A stretch of 51,220 nucleotides of DNA, taken from Acidobacteriota bacterium. GTDB taxonomy: Bacteria; Acidobacteriota; Vicinamibacteria; Marinacidobacterales; Marinacidobacteraceae. Below are positions 41,265-49,837 of the stretch, in pieces; the stretch's first letter is position 1; each line of letters opens with the position of its first letter. A model generated the notes under the pieces. The model was given only the letters and a program-made list of their open reading frames with translations, was not told the DNA's origin and searched no databases. The DNA lies in NCBI GenBank assembly GCA_022822745.1, contig JAJEAO010000027.1, positions 1-51,220 of the forward strand. The letters run 5' to 3'. The translations under genes and the position numbers were made by a program.

Positions 41265-43463
41265 TCAGGGAAGTCGTCGCAGCCGGGCGTACTCCGGAAC
41301 GAGCCGTTTCCGGCCGGCGCGCTCGAACACCACCGTGATCCGCCGGGCGGCGGCATCCACCGATTCGACGCGTCCCAGCCCGAACTTCGGGTGGACCACC
41401 CGGTGGCCGCGCCGCAGGCCGCCGAGGCTCGCGCCGCCGGGACGAGGGCGATTCGATGGCCGCCGCCGGCCCCGCCCCCCTCCTCGCCGCAGACCGGGGA
41501 TGTCGCGCAGGAACCGGGATTCGTTCCCCGGTCCCGACCTCGACCGAAAGGTCATGGCCCCCGGCGCGGCCGAGAGGAAGAGCTCGTTCCGGGCCCGCGT
41601 CATCCCGACATAGAACAGGCGCCGTTCCTCCTCGATCTCGTTGTGCTGGAGCGCGAGCCAGTGGGGGAAGACGCCCTGCCAGAGCCCGGCGAGGAACACC
41701 CGGTCGAACTCCAGCCCCTTGGCGGCGTGCACCGTCATCACCCGGACCGGCGGCGGACCGGAGTCCTCCTCCTCGTCCGGCGCGAGGTCTTCGGCGGCGA
41801 GCAGGCTGACCTGGTCGAGAAAGGCCAGCACCCGATCGGCCCCGGCCCGGTCTGCGCCGGCGCCGTCCGAGTCCGGCGACGCTTCCTCCTCGACCGCGGC
41901 GCGGGTCTCGAAGTCCCGGGCGGCCGCGCGCAGCGATGCGAGGTTCTCGGTGCGCTCGCTGTCGTTCTCGAGGCTCGCCGCGAGGCCGCTCCCCTCGATC
42001 GCCGTCCGCACCACGGCTTCCGGTCCGTCGGCCGTCGCTTTCCGGATCGCGCCCACCGCTCTCAGGAAGGAGCGCAGCCCGGTGGCGACGCGACCGCTGA
42101 AGGCGCCCTCGTTCACGAGCCGCCTTGCGGCTTCGAGCAGCGGAATCCGGTCCGCGCCCGCTCGCCCCTCGATCCGCGACAGCGATTTCGCGCCGATTCC
42201 CCGCCGCGGCGCCGCGATGGCGCGGCGGAAACCGGCGTCGTGGCCGGCCGACGCCGCGAGGCCGATCCACGCGAGCGCGTCGAGCACCTCCTTCCGCTCG
42301 TAGAAGCGAAGCCCGCCGATGACCACATGCCGGATCCCGCGCGCGGTGAACGCCTCCTCGAACGCGCGCGTCTGGGCCCGGGTCCGCAGCAGAACGGCCA
42401 CCGAACCCCGCTCGTCCTTCCAGCCTTCGATGTCCTGCGCGACCCGGGCGGCCTCCCCCGCCTCCGAGGCGTGCCTCAGAAACCGGATCGGCGCGCCGCG
42501 CTCGCCCATCGCCCGGAGGGTCTTGTCTCTGCGCTCCCGGTTGCGGCGGATCACCGCGTTCGCGGCGTCGAGGATGGCCGTGGTGGAGCGGTAGTTCTGC
42601 TCCAGCCGAAACACCCGGGCGCCGGGGAAGTCCTTCTCGAACCGGAGGATGTTTCGATGGTCGGCGCCCCGGAACGAATAGATCGACTGGTCGTCATCCC
42701 CGACGGCGAAGACATCGCGGTGCGGCGCCAGTTCGAGCAGGAGACGCTGCTGGAGCGGGCTGGTGTCCTGGTACTCGTCCACGAGCAGCCGCTGCGCCCG
42801 CCGATCCACGAAGTCCCTCGCGCCGCCGCCCTTCCGGAGGAGACGCAGCGCCAGGATCTGCATCCCGTCGAAGTCCACCGCTCCGATCCGGGCGAGTTCC
42901 GCTTCGAGCGCCGTCGCCACCTCGGCCACGACGGCGTTCCGGCCCGGAAACCGCTCCGCCGGCCCTTCCCAGCGTCCGGTCGCCGCCACCGCGTTCCGGC
43001 GCGCCGAGACGGCGGGGACGATGGCGCGCAGGGGGTGGCGGTCCTCGTTCACGCCGAGGCCGCGGGCCGCCTGGCGGAGCAGCGCCTTCGAGTCGTCCGC
43101 TCCCAGCACGCCGAAACCGGAGGCGAGTCCCACGGGCTCGGGGAAGAGACGCAGGAGCCGGAGGGCGAAGGCGTGGAAGGTCGAGACCCAGGGGCCGGGC
43201 GCGGGCTCGAACACGCCGGTCTCCTCGGCGAGCTGCGCCACCCGCTGGTTCATCTCGCGCGCCGCCTTGTTCGTGAAGGTCATCGCGAGCACCGAGAGCG
43301 GGTGGCTCCCCTGTTCGGCCACGATCCAGGCGATCCGCCGGGTGAGGGTCCGCGTCTTGCCCGATCCGGCCCCGGCGAAGACGAGGATCGGTCCGGCGGG
43401 CGCGGTCACGGCAGCGCGCTGCGACCGGTTCAGGCCCTCGAGGAGCGGGTGCGACTCAGTCAT
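41265..43463 (-). CDS. pcrA: UvrD/PcrA-family SF1A DNA helicase
   Basis: 732 residues. All SF1A motifs are seen: Q-motif LNRSQRAAVTAPAG, P-loop VFAGAGSGKTRTL, FTNKAAREMNQR, the helicase box LLVDEYQDTSPLQ, VGDDDQSIYSFRGA, MTVHAAKGLEFDRVFLAG and EERRLFYVGMTRARNELFLS. The C terminus (RGHRVVHPKFGLGRVES) is the Tudor-like fold that contacts RNA polymerase in UvrD/PcrA. It unwinds DNA 3'-5' in repair and removes RecA. ATG 43463 overlaps the SIS gene by 8 bases. Confidence 0.95.
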   Translation of the reverse strand: MTESHPLLEGLNRSQRAAVTAPAGPILVFAGAGSGKTRTLTRRIAWIVAEQGSHPLSVLAMTFTNKAAREMNQRVAQLAEETGVFEPAPGPWVSTFHAFALRLLRLFPEPVGLASGFGVLGADDSKALLRQAARGLGVNEDRHPLRAIVPAVSARRNAVAATGRWEGPAERFPGRNAVVAEVATALEAELARIGAVDFDGMQILALRLLRKGGGARDFVDRRAQRLLVDEYQDTSPLQQRLLLELAPHRDVFAVGDDDQSIYSFRGADHRNILRFEKDFPGARVFRLEQNYRSTTAILDAANAVIRRNRERRDKTLRAMGERGAPIRFLRHASEAGEAARVAQDIEGWKDERGSVAVLLRTRAQTRAFEEAFTARGIRHVVIGGLRFYERKEVLDALAWIGLAASAGHDAGFRRAIAAPRRGIGAKSLSRIEGRAGADRIPLLEAARRLVNEGAFSGRVATGLRSFLRAVGAIRKATADGPEAVVRTAIEGSGLAASLENDSERTENLASLRAAARDFETRAAVEEEASPDSDGAGADRAGADRVLAFLDQVSLLAAEDLAPDEEEDSGPPPVRVMTVHAAKGLEFDRVFLAGLWQGVFPHWLALQHNEIEEERRLFYVGMTRARNELFLSAAPGAMTFRSRSGPGNESRFLRDIPGLRRGGGRGRRRPSNRPRPGGASLGGLRRGHRVVHPKFGLGRVESVDAAARRITVVFERAGRKRLVPEYARLRRLP

Positions 43464-44529
43464 CGCGGACCGCCTTGCCGAGCCGGGGCGGCCGATCCAC
43501 ATCGCGTCCCAGTCGCTCGCCGGCGCGAAGAGCGAGGAGCTGGAGGATCGGCGCGGCGAAGAAGGCGAGGCTGGCCGGGCCCGTCGGCAAGCTCGCTGGA
43601 GGCGCCAGGTCGAGACGACCCCCGCCCGACGGCCCGGGGATGCCGGAAGCGACCCGGAGGACGGGAGCTCCGGCGTCCCGCGCCGCCTCGAGCGAGCGGG
43701 TCTCCGCCGGGCCCGGCGCCGCAGCCGCCGAGAGGAGGACGACCGGGGTGGTCTCGCCGAGAAGCGCCGCCGGCCCGTGAGCGAGTTCGCCCGCCGGGAG
43801 TTCCATCGCCGGCGTCACGGCGGTCTCGAGCATCTTGAGCGCCCCCTCCCGGGCCATCGGTCGGAGGCCCGGGCCGCCCAGGAAGAACCACGGCCCGCGC
43901 GCCCGCACCCGGGTCACGAAGCGGATGACGCGCGTCTCGGCGGCGATTCCGGCGCGGAGAAGCGCCGGCGCGGCGGCGGCGACCGGATCGGCCTCCTCGC
44001 GCGGCGCTCCGGCCCAGACGTGGCCCAGCGCCCGGAGAGCGAGCAGCGCCGAGGTGAACGAGCGGGTTGCGGGGACGGCGCGCTCCCGTCCCGCGGGCGT
44101 GACGATCTCGAGGTCCGCCCTCCTTCCCGCCGGGCTCCCCGGGGTGTTCGTGACCAGCACCCGGAAGGCGCCCGCCCGGGCTGCGCCTTCGAGCAGCCGC
44201 AGCACGCTCCCGGTGGCGCCCGACTGGGTGATCGCCACGACCGAGGGCGCTCGTCCGGTCGCCGGGTCGAACCCGGTCGCGGGCTCGGCGCGGGCCGCGA
44301 GTCCGAGTTCTCGCCACCACCCGGCCGCGAGCTCGGCGGCGTGACGGCTGGTTCCCGCCCCGGTGAGGACGATCTCGCCTCCGGCGCGGCCGGCGAGCGC
44401 CGCCCTCCACCGATCGCGGGAATCGTCCACCGCGCCGATCGTGCGGCGGGTGGCCGCCGGCTGGTCGGCGATCTCCCGCCACAGCGCCGGCCGAGGCGGG
44501 GACTTCGAGAGGTCGGTCGCCGGGCTCAG
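43456..44529 (-). CDS. SIS-domain aminosugar isomerase/deaminase (GlmS C-terminal-like, no glutaminase domain)
   Basis: 357 residues with two SIS domains: WREIADQPAATRRTI, VLTGAGTSRHAAELAAGWW, VVAITQSGATGSVLRLL, then ALKMLETAVTPAMELPAGELAHGPAALL, which matches the GlmS block before its active-site segment. The N-terminal Cys-type glutaminase half of GlmS is missing, so ammonia would not come from glutamine; AgaS/FrlB-like deaminases or deglycases are the closest picture. The only start that keeps the N-terminal helix is a CTG at 44529 overlapping the GlmU-like stop as CTGA, with a GGGAG 10 bases ahead. Confidence 0.85.
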   Translation of the reverse strand: MSPATDLSKSPPRPALWREIADQPAATRRTIGAVDDSRDRWRAALAGRAGGEIVLTGAGTSRHAAELAAGWWRELGLAARAEPATGFDPATGRAPSVVAITQSGATGSVLRLLEGAARAGAFRVLVTNTPGSPAGRRADLEIVTPAGRERAVPATRSFTSALLALRALGHVWAGAPREEADPVAAAAPALLRAGIAAETRVIRFVTRVRARGPWFFLGGPGLRPMAREGALKMLETAVTPAMELPAGELAHGPAALLGETTPVVLLSAAAAPGPAETRSLEAARDAGAPVLRVASGIPGPSGGGRLDLAPPASLPTGPASLAFFAAPILQLLALRAGERLGRDVDRPPRLGKAVRDD

Positions 44530-45701
44530 ACTTCGTCGGCTCCCTCGAAGCGCCCGGCGGCGCGGCCCGGCTTGACCGCCTGACGGCCCCGGGCGATGGC
44601 GAGCGCGCCATCCGGAACATCCTCCACGATGACGGACCCGGCGGCCACGAACGCCTTCCGTCCGATCCGCACCGGAGCGACCAGGATCGCGTTGCTCCCG
44701 ACGAAGGCGCCCGCCTCCACGATCGTCCGGTGCTTGCCCCGGCCGTCGTAGTTGCAAGTCACCGTTCCGGCTCCGAGGTTGACGCGGTGGGCCACATCGC
44801 AGTCGCCGAGGTAGGAGAGATGCGGCAGCGCCGAGTTGCGCCCCAGGGTCGCGTTCTTCGTCTCGGTGAACGCTCCGGCGAAAGCGCCCGGTTCGAGTCG
44901 GGTGTTCGGTCGGACATGGGTGAACGGGCCCACCTTGGCCTCGCGCTGGATGTCGCTGTCGCTGATCGTGGTGTGGCTCAGGATGCGCGCCCCGCGGCCG
45001 ACCTCGGTGTTCTCGAGGCGGCAGAAGGCGGCGACTTCGGCCCCCGCGGCGATCCGCGTGGTCCCGAGAAGGACGACGGAGGGTCCGATGCGCGCCCCCG
45101 GCTCGACCTCGACGGTCGGGTCGGCCCAGAGCGTGTCCGGATCTTCGAGGAGGACGCCGGCGGCGAGGAGACGGCGCGCGGTCTGCCGTCGGGCCGCCCG
45201 CAGGGCGTCGGACCAGCTCCCGGCGTCCCGCACCCGGGCGACGCCGAGCACCCGGGCGACCCGCCGGGGAATCTCCACCCCCGACACGGTCTCGTCGAAG
45301 CCGGGTCCGAGCGCGGCGGCGCAATCGCCGACCGTCCACGCCACCGCGATGCGGTGTCCGGCCTGGTTCAGCAACGGCGCCGGCTGGCCGGGAGATGCCT
45401 CCTCCACGAGGGCGGCGAGCCGCTCCCGAGGCGGCTCGATCACGCCGGCGGCGAGGGCGATGCCGGGCGATTCGGGGGGAAGCGCCTCGAGGCGCCTGGA
45501 AGCCTGTTGCGGTGTCGCGGCGGCGAAACCGGCCGGGAGTTCGAAAGCCGGAGGGGTTCTGCCGACGAAGAGCGCGACCGCATCCGATGGACACCCCTCC
45601 AGCATCGCGGAGGCGGCCGAGGCGGCGGTGGCCGCAACGGAGGATCCCATCCACGGGAGATCCCGTCCAGCGCCTTCGGAACAGAGAAGGAGGAAGTTCA
45701 T
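44526..45701 (-). CDS. GlmU-like acetyltransferase with unrecognisable N-terminal uridylyltransferase half
   Basis: 391 residues. The C-terminal 190 residues are a GlmU left-handed beta helix with all acetyltransferase residues: VRPNTRL, FTETKNATLG, LPHLSYLGDCDVAHRVNLGAG, TVTCNYDGRGKH and GSNAILVAPVRIG. The linker with the usual LLAAGVLLEDPDTL is also there. The first 180 residues, however, lack the GxGTRM nucleotide loop and show no Rossmann nucleotidyltransferase motifs. The protein may therefore only acetylate glucosamine-1-phosphate. It is coupled to the SIS gene. ATG 45701 has a GGAGAG; an ATG at 45749 overlaps the rsmI stop (ATGA) and is the alternative. Confidence 0.85.
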   Translation of the reverse strand: MNFLLLCSEGAGRDLPWMGSSVAATAASAASAMLEGCPSDAVALFVGRTPPAFELPAGFAAATPQQASRRLEALPPESPGIALAAGVIEPPRERLAALVEEASPGQPAPLLNQAGHRIAVAWTVGDCAAALGPGFDETVSGVEIPRRVARVLGVARVRDAGSWSDALRAARRQTARRLLAAGVLLEDPDTLWADPTVEVEPGARIGPSVVLLGTTRIAAGAEVAAFCRLENTEVGRGARILSHTTISDSDIQREAKVGPFTHVRPNTRLEPGAFAGAFTETKNATLGRNSALPHLSYLGDCDVAHRVNLGAGTVTCNYDGRGKHRTIVEAGAFVGSNAILVAPVRIGRKAFVAAGSVIVEDVPDGALAIARGRQAVKPGRAAGRFEGADEV

Positions 45702-45745
45702 GCGTCTCTCCTGCTCGCCAGCGAGGATGCGAGGATGCGAGGCTC

Positions 45746-46513
45746 TCATCTGGATGCGAGACCCTTCGGGACAGGAGCCGGGGACGACGCCCCGCCCGAC
45801 CGGGAAATTCTACGCGCCCGACCCGCCGGCGCCACGACGAGCGTGACTTCGCCGCGGGGAGGCGTTTTCCGCGCCCGTTCGGCGAGTTCGGGCAGCGAAC
45901 CCCACCAGTGCTCCTCGTGGATCTTCGTCATCTCTCGCGAGAGCGAGGCTTCCCGGGGTCCGAGAGCCTCGGCGAGATCCGTGAGCAGGGGCACGATTCG
46001 GCGGGCCGATTCGAACAGCACGAGCGACCCGGGAACGCTGCGGGCCCGGTCGAGGAACCGCCGCCGGCGCGCGCCGCGTCGCGCTGGGGGAAACCCGAGA
46101 AACGTGAAGGCGTCGGTCGGCAGCCCGGAGACCGCGAGAGCCGCCGTGACCGCCGAAGGGCCCGGCGCCGCACGCACCGGGATGCCCGCCCGCCGGGCGG
46201 CGCGGACCAGCCGGTAGCCTGGATCGGAAACGAGCGGAGTCCCGGCGTCGGAGACGAGCGCGAGATCCTCTCCCCCCTCCAGCCCCGCCAGCAGTCCGGG
46301 AATCCGCGCCCGCTCGTTGTGTTCGTGGAGCGAGACGAACCGGGTGGTGAACCCGAACCGGGCCCGCAGTCGGCCCGCCACGCGGGTGTCCTCGCACGCG
46401 ATCCGGCCCACGCTGCCCAGAATCCGCGCGGCCCGCGGCGAGAGATCCTCGAGGTTGCCGATCGGAGTCGCCACGACGAACAGCGTTCCCGGCGAGCCGC
46501 TTCCTCGGTCCAC
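45746..46513 (-). CDS. rsmI: 16S rRNA 2'-O-ribose C1402 methyltransferase RsmI
   Basis: 255 residues with the SPOUT-like tetrapyrrole methylase fold: TLFVVATPIGNLEDLSPRA, IACEDTRVAGRL, SLHEHNE, LVSDAGTPLVSDPGYRLV and GFPPARRGARRRRF. It uses SAM to methylate C1402 of 16S rRNA. GTG start at 46513. The last 20 residues are a low-complexity tail. It is the first gene of the minus-strand run leading into the GlmU-like gene. Confidence 0.96.
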   Translation of the reverse strand: MDRGSGSPGTLFVVATPIGNLEDLSPRAARILGSVGRIACEDTRVAGRLRARFGFTTRFVSLHEHNERARIPGLLAGLEGGEDLALVSDAGTPLVSDPGYRLVRAARRAGIPVRAAPGPSAVTAALAVSGLPTDAFTFLGFPPARRGARRRRFLDRARSVPGSLVLFESARRIVPLLTDLAEALGPREASLSREMTKIHEEHWWGSLPELAERARKTPPRGEVTLVVAPAGRARRISRSGGASSPAPVPKGLASR

Positions 46514-46599
46514 GGCGCCGAGAGTACTCCCGTCGGCAACCGGGGAACGGCGCCCGGGGAGCGAGCCGGCCGACCCTGCTCCCGTAAGCTCCGCCGGTC

Positions 46600-47583
46600 A
46601 TGTCGCCGGCTCCCCCCGTCGCATGGACCGAGCGGCGGGTCGTGGTCACCGGCGCGGCGGGCTTCATCGGCGGCCGTCTTCTCCGCGAGCTCGCGGCCCG
46701 GAGAGCGCGTCCTGTCGCTCTGGATCGGCGACCGCTCCCTGTCTCTCTGCCGGGAGTCACGGAACGGGTCTCCGACCTGCGGGCGCCCGACGGCTTCGCC
46801 GGTCTGGAAGCCGCGGACGTCGTGTTCCACCTCGCCGCCACCGGCGGCCACGCGGCCAGCATGGAGGATCCCCTTCGGGACTTCGGGGACAACGTCGAAG
46901 CGACGCTCGGCCTCCTCCGGTCCGTCGGTCCCCGGACCGAGGTCGTCTTCACCAGCACCCGCCAGCTCTACGGACCGGCCGTGATCCTTCCCGCCCCCGA
47001 GGACCACCCGATCCGCCCCCCCGACGCCCATTCGGTTCACAAGGAGGCCGCGGAGCACCTTGGCCGGGTGCTCCTCGGGGACCGCTTCCGGGTGCTCCGC
47101 CTCTCGAACGCCTATGGGCCGGGCCAGCCGCTGCGGGGTCCCGGCGCCGGCTTCACCGGGGCCTTCCTCGGCGCCGCGCTCGCCGGAGAGGCGATCCGGG
47201 TGCGAGGAAACCCCGCGCTGCGGCGGGATCCGGTGTACGTGGACGACATCGTGGACGCCCTGCTGCGGGCGGGCGCCCCGGGCGCGCCGCCGGGAACCTG
47301 GAACGTGGGAGGTTCCCCGGTGTCCCTCGAGGCGTTCGCCCGCCGGCTCTGCGAGGCGGCCGATCGGCCGGTCCGGGTCCGGACCGAGCCGCTCTCCGGG
47401 ATGGAGCAGGCCATCGCGCTGGGAGACTTCCGGCTCGATGCGTCCCGGATCCGCCGGGATCTCGGATGGCGGGCAACGACGCCTCTAGGCGAGGGGCTTC
47501 GCCGCACCGTGGAGTGGTTCCGGAGTCCCCGGTCCGGCGCAATCCACCCGGGAACCGGCGGCGCCGATCCGTCGAATCAGTAG
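46600..47583 (+). CDS. NAD-dependent sugar epimerase/dehydratase with His in place of the catalytic Tyr
   Basis: The 327-residue extended SDR starts VVVTGAAGFIGGRLL and contains FHLAAT, VVFTSTRQLYG and NAYGPGQPLRGPG, as in UDP-sugar epimerases. At the catalytic site the usual YxxxK reads HSVHK (H144, K148), so tyrosine is replaced by histidine. It is 3 bases upstream of the DegT aminotransferase gene, so the pair probably makes an amino-sugar nucleotide for a surface glycan. The divergent neighbour rsmI starts 86 bases away. Confidence 0.88.
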   Translation: MSPAPPVAWTERRVVVTGAAGFIGGRLLRELAARRARPVALDRRPLPVSLPGVTERVSDLRAPDGFAGLEAADVVFHLAATGGHAASMEDPLRDFGDNVEATLGLLRSVGPRTEVVFTSTRQLYGPAVILPAPEDHPIRPPDAHSVHKEAAEHLGRVLLGDRFRVLRLSNAYGPGQPLRGPGAGFTGAFLGAALAGEAIRVRGNPALRRDPVYVDDIVDALLRAGAPGAPPGTWNVGGSPVSLEAFARRLCEAADRPVRVRTEPLSGMEQAIALGDFRLDASRIRRDLGWRATTPLGEGLRRTVEWFRSPRSGAIHPGTGGADPSNQ

Positions 47584-47586
47584 AGG

Positions 47587-48714
47587 ATGGCGTCGCAGGT
47601 GCCTTTCGTCCGGCTCGCAGCCGGGCGGGAGCCCGCGGTCCGCCTCGCGGTGACCCGCGTGCTCGACTCCGGGCGCTTCGTCCTCGGGCCCGAAGTGGAA
47701 GCCTTCGAGGCCTCGTTCGCCGTCGCCGCGGGCGTGCGTCACGTCGTCGGCGTCGCCTCCGGGACCGATGCGATCACCCTGTCCCTCGCTGCAGTCGGAG
47801 TCGGGCCGGGCGACCGCGTGCTCACGACCGCGCTCTCCGCCGGCTACACCGCGGTCGGGATCCGGCGGGCGGGGGCGACGCCGGTGTTCTGCGACGTGGA
47901 TCGCCCGGCTCTCGGCATCAGCCCGGCGGGCGCCGCCGCGAAGATCGCCGCCGGAGGCATCCGGGCGGTCGTCCCGGTCCATCTCTACGGCGCCGCTCCC
48001 GCCGGCTTCGCCGAGCTGCTGCGCGTCGCCGCCGACCACGGCGTTCCGGTCGTCGAGGACGCCTGTCAGGCGCACGGAGGCCGGTTCGGGGGGAAGCCCC
48101 TCGGAAGCTTCGGCGCGGCCGCCGCCTTCAGCTTCTACCCCACGAAGAACCTCGGCGCGGTCGGGGACGGCGGGGCGGTGGCCACGGACGACGCCGACCT
48201 CGCCGCCCGAGTCCGCCGGCTCCGCCTCGGCGGGCAGGTCCGCCGCCATCTCCACGCCGGACGCGGCTGGAACAGCCGGCTGGACGAGATCCAGGCGGCC
48301 GCGCTCTCGGCCCGTCTCCCGCGCCTCGACGACGAGAATCGAACGCGCCGCCAGCTCGCCCGGCGGATGCGGGAGCGCCTCGCCGGTCTCCCGCTGGAGG
48401 TCGTCGCTCCGCCGCCGGGGCGGACCGGAGAAAGCGCCTGCCACGTGTTCGTGGTCTCGACGCCCCGCCGCGACGCGCTGCGGGAGTCGCTCGCCCTCGC
48501 CGGCGTCGAAACCCTGATCCACTATCCGGTTCCGCTCCCGCTCCAGCCCGCGTTCCGGACGCCCGGGGCCGGGCCGGAGTCGTTTCCCGAAGCGGTCCGC
48601 GCTTCGGCCCGGATTCTGAGCCTCCCCCTCCATCCCGGCCTGGAAGAGGCTGAAATGGACCGCATCGTCGGCGCGACGCGCGCCTTTTTTCGCGATGGCC
48701 GCGTGGCAGAATAG
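47587..48714 (+). CDS. DegT/DnrJ/EryC1-type sugar aminotransferase
   Basis: 375 residues, PLP fold type I. The cofactor lysine is K187 in FYPTKNLGAVGDGG; VEDACQAHGG and GWNSRLDEIQAAAL are the family signatures. Such enzymes move an amino group from glutamate or glutamine onto a keto sugar nucleotide. It follows the epimerase directly and precedes rhomboid by 5 bases; the three may be one transcript. Confidence 0.93.
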   Translation: MASQVPFVRLAAGREPAVRLAVTRVLDSGRFVLGPEVEAFEASFAVAAGVRHVVGVASGTDAITLSLAAVGVGPGDRVLTTALSAGYTAVGIRRAGATPVFCDVDRPALGISPAGAAAKIAAGGIRAVVPVHLYGAAPAGFAELLRVAADHGVPVVEDACQAHGGRFGGKPLGSFGAAAAFSFYPTKNLGAVGDGGAVATDDADLAARVRRLRLGGQVRRHLHAGRGWNSRLDEIQAAALSARLPRLDDENRTRRQLARRMRERLAGLPLEVVAPPPGRTGESACHVFVVSTPRRDALRESLALAGVETLIHYPVPLPLQPAFRTPGAGPESFPEAVRASARILSLPLHPGLEEAEMDRIVGATRAFFRDGRVAE

Positions 48715-48719
48715 GCCCG

Positions 48720-49550
48720 ATGGCGTTCGGACGGAAGCGTTCCGGCTCGGTCCTGTGTCCGGGCTGCGGGCAGCTCGTGGGGGTTCGGGACGATCGGTGC
48801 CTTTCCTGCGATCGGCGGAATCCCGGGCTGTTCGGCTTCGCCGGGATGCTCCGGTTCGATGGGCCCGCCGTCCAGTCGGCGCTGATCGGCGCGAACGCCG
48901 TGCTCTTCCTGGTCGCGCTCCTTCTGAGCGGCAGCCGGATCGGCATGGGCGGCTTCCTGGGTTTCCTCAGCCCGGACACCGAGGTTCTCTACTGGCTGGG
49001 GGCTTCGGGAGCGGTTCCGATCTTCATGGCGCAGAAGTGGTACACCGTCCTGAGCGCCGGATGGCTCCACGGCGGGCTGCTCCACATCCTGCTCAACATG
49101 TACTGGCTGTGGAACCTGTTCCCGGCGGTCAGCCGCGAGTTCGGGCCCGCCCGGACGCTCGTCATCTACCAGGCCGCGGCGATCGGCGGATTCGGCCTCT
49201 CGTCGCTCCTGGGCGCGTTCCCGATCGCGATCCCGGGGCTCGGCGGCGCCGGGTTCACGGTGGGGGCGTCGGCCTCGGTCTGCGGGCTGCTCGGCGCGCT
49301 CCTCTACGTCGGCCGCCGGACCAGCTCCGCGTTCGCCCGGATGATCTGGCGCTATGTCATCTTTCTGGCCGTCTTCGGGTTGCTGATCCCCGGGATCGAC
49401 AACGCCGCCCACCTGGGCGGCTTCGGCGGCGGCTACTTCGTCGCTTCCCGCTTCGGCGTGTTCGGCGCCGAGCGCGGACGTCACGGTCTGTGGGCTCTCG
49501 GCCTCCTCGCCGGGAGCGTGCTGGCCGTGCTCGTGTCCGCGACGCGCTGA
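48720..49550 (+). CDS. Rhomboid intramembrane serine protease with N-terminal zinc ribbon
   Basis: 276 residues. The start carries a two-cysteine-pair ribbon (LCPGCGQL and RCLSCDRR). Six membrane helices follow; the HxxxN motif lies in HGGLLHILLNMYWLW, the catalytic serine is S184 in VGASASVCG, and the histidine is H231 in NAAHLGGFGGG. It cleaves membrane proteins within the bilayer. The ribbon fusion is common in bacterial rhomboids. Confidence 0.94.
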   Translation: MAFGRKRSGSVLCPGCGQLVGVRDDRCLSCDRRNPGLFGFAGMLRFDGPAVQSALIGANAVLFLVALLLSGSRIGMGGFLGFLSPDTEVLYWLGASGAVPIFMAQKWYTVLSAGWLHGGLLHILLNMYWLWNLFPAVSREFGPARTLVIYQAAAIGGFGLSSLLGAFPIAIPGLGGAGFTVGASASVCGLLGALLYVGRRTSSAFARMIWRYVIFLAVFGLLIPGIDNAAHLGGFGGGYFVASRFGVFGAERGRHGLWALGLLAGSVLAVLVSATR

Positions 49551-49590
49551 GCCGTTTCGTTCGGCCCTCTCGGGCCTCGAGGACACCCCC

Positions 49591-49782
49591 ATGACCCAGC
49601 TCGTCCGCCCCACCCGGGGCCGCATGCTTCTCGGCGTCTGCGCCGGGCTCGCCGACTGGTGGAAGGTGGACCGCACCCTCCTGCGGGTTCTCTACGTCGT
49701 CATCAGCCTGTGCTCCGCCGCGTTCCCCGGAGTTCTCGTCTATCTGATCCTCGCGATCCTGATGTCCCCGGCGGACGACTGA
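49591..49782 (+). CDS. PspC-domain small membrane protein
   Basis: 63 residues: RPTRGRMLLGVCAGLADWWKVD and LLRVLYVVISLCSAAFPGVLVYLILAILM, the PspC pattern with one or two membrane helices. It is free-standing, without the rest of the phage-shock operon. The start has only a weak ribosome-binding site. It lies between rhomboid and the GNAT-like gene. Confidence 0.9.
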   Translation: MTQLVRPTRGRMLLGVCAGLADWWKVDRTLLRVLYVVISLCSAAFPGVLVYLILAILMSPADD

Positions 49783-49837
49783 CCCGCCAGGGCGCGGCCG
49801 GGTGGATGGTGCCTGACCGGGTCGCGGCGGGGCGGGA

